Origin: Phycisphaerales bacterium
GTDB lineage: Bacteria > Planctomycetota > Phycisphaerae > Phycisphaerales > SM1A02
NCBI GenBank assembly: GCA_018882625.1
Contig: VERO01000141.1
Coordinates: forward strand, 1-6,399
DNA length: 6,399 nt
Direction of reading: 5' to 3'
Numbering within the stretch: position 1 is the stretch's first letter; each line of letters begins with the position of its first letter. This document shows positions 6,064 to 6,399 of this stretch, piece by piece. The notes under the pieces were generated by a model, which had not been told where the DNA came from, did not search any database, and saw only the letters and a list, made by a program, of their open reading frames with translations. The position numbers were made by a program, and so were the translations under genes.

Positions 6064-6107
6064 GCGGCGGCCGGGTAGCGCACGGTCCCGCCGGGACGGG
6101 CCGCCGC
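6064..6107. terminator. Nested hairpin between convergent genes, candidate bidirectional terminator
   Basis: GCGGCGGCC (6064-6072) and GGCCGCCGC (6099-6107) pair perfectly over 9 bp, enclosing a second hairpin GTCCC-gcc-GGGAC (6085-6097). It sits in the 70-bp gap between the ppk2 stop and the SPFH stop on the opposite strand, where a shared terminator is expected. No T-run follows on either strand, so it is not a canonical intrinsic terminator. Confidence 0.55.
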
Positions 6108-6117
6108 AGCGCGTCGG

Positions 6118-6399
6118 TCAGGATGTGGGGACGACGGGCTGCGCGTCGCGGTCACTGCAGAGGATCACGAGCAGGTTGCCCACGATCTGCGCCTTCTGCT
6201 GCGGTGCAAGCTCCACGACGCCCCGCTCCTGGATGCGGGCAAGCGCCATCTCCACCATGCTGACCGCGCCCTCGACGATCTTCGTGCGGGCCGCGATCAC
6301 CGCGCTGGCCTGCTGGCGCCGCAGCATCGCGGCTGCGATCTCAGGCGCGTACGCGAGGCTCGAGATGCGCGCCTCGAGCACCTCGACGCCCGCCTGCGC
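6118..6399 (-). CDS. SPFH/band-7 domain protein, C-terminal part (5' end outside window)
   Basis: This is the C-terminal 93 residues of a gene that enters from the right edge; the frame is still open at 6399. The visible sequence begins AQAGVEVLEARISSLAYAPE, the end of the SPFH (stomatin/prohibitin/flotillin/HflK-C) domain, and continues with AAAMLRRQQASAVIAARTKI and EGAVSMVEMALARI, a helical coiled-coil stretch of the sort that mediates oligomerisation. It closes with VGNLLVILCSDRDAQPVV, a tail I recognise from bacterial SPFH proteins of about 280-320 residues. Such proteins form membrane-associated rings or scaffolds. The N-terminal membrane anchor, if present, lies outside the window. A GTG at 6379-6381 is internal to the conserved region and is not the start. 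The gene is convergent with ppk2, with a hairpin between them. Confidence 0.9.
   Translation of the reverse strand, partial: AQAGVEVLEARISSLAYAPEIAAAMLRRQQASAVIAARTKIVEGAVSMVEMALARIQERGVVELAPQQKAQIVGNLLVILCSDRDAQPVVPTS

Overview
The window is high-GC bacterial DNA, roughly two thirds to 70% G+C by eye. It is densely coded, uses no TAA stops, and only one gene has a convincing Shine-Dalgarno. I see no RNA gene, mobile element or CRISPR array. The taxonomic signal is weak. The mix of monofunctional chorismate synthase, class III-like PPK2, SPFH protein and a large lipoprotein of a type I associate with Planctomycetota (Phycisphaerae-like) makes that phylum my guess, but high-GC relatives of Actinobacteria or Deinococcota are not excluded.

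Layout, left to right. An unrecognised Ala-rich protein (1-810, possibly starting outside the window) is followed after 9 bp by aroC, chorismate synthase (820-2016), the last step of the shikimate pathway. aroC runs tail to tail into a Met-rich lipoprotein gene on the minus strand (1976-3034), with a 41-bp overlap of coding sequence. Upstream of the lipoprotein on the same strand lies a Cupin_5 (DUF985) gene (3118-3663). It is divergent from a plus-strand pair made of a stand-alone GAF-domain protein (3702-4175) and a polytopic membrane protein (4172-5047) joined by a GTGA stop/start overlap. A 94-bp gap precedes a PPK2-family polyphosphate:nucleotide phosphotransferase (5142-6047). A nested hairpin then separates it from the C-terminal part of an SPFH/band-7 protein on the minus strand (6118 to the window edge).

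Apart from the two tight pairs (unknown+aroC and GAF+membrane protein), the genes look like independent single-gene units rather than one pathway. The most interesting features are: (i) the GAF/membrane-protein pair, whose membrane protein appears to contain two related halves separated by one extra transmembrane segment, a possible undescribed sensor-plus-transporter module; (ii) TAnnnT hexamers 6-7 nt before the start codons of three genes, suggesting leaderless transcription; and (iii) the very short divergent control region between the Cupin_5 and GAF genes, where two such promoters would overlap and compete. These are readings by eye; no database search or structure prediction was run.
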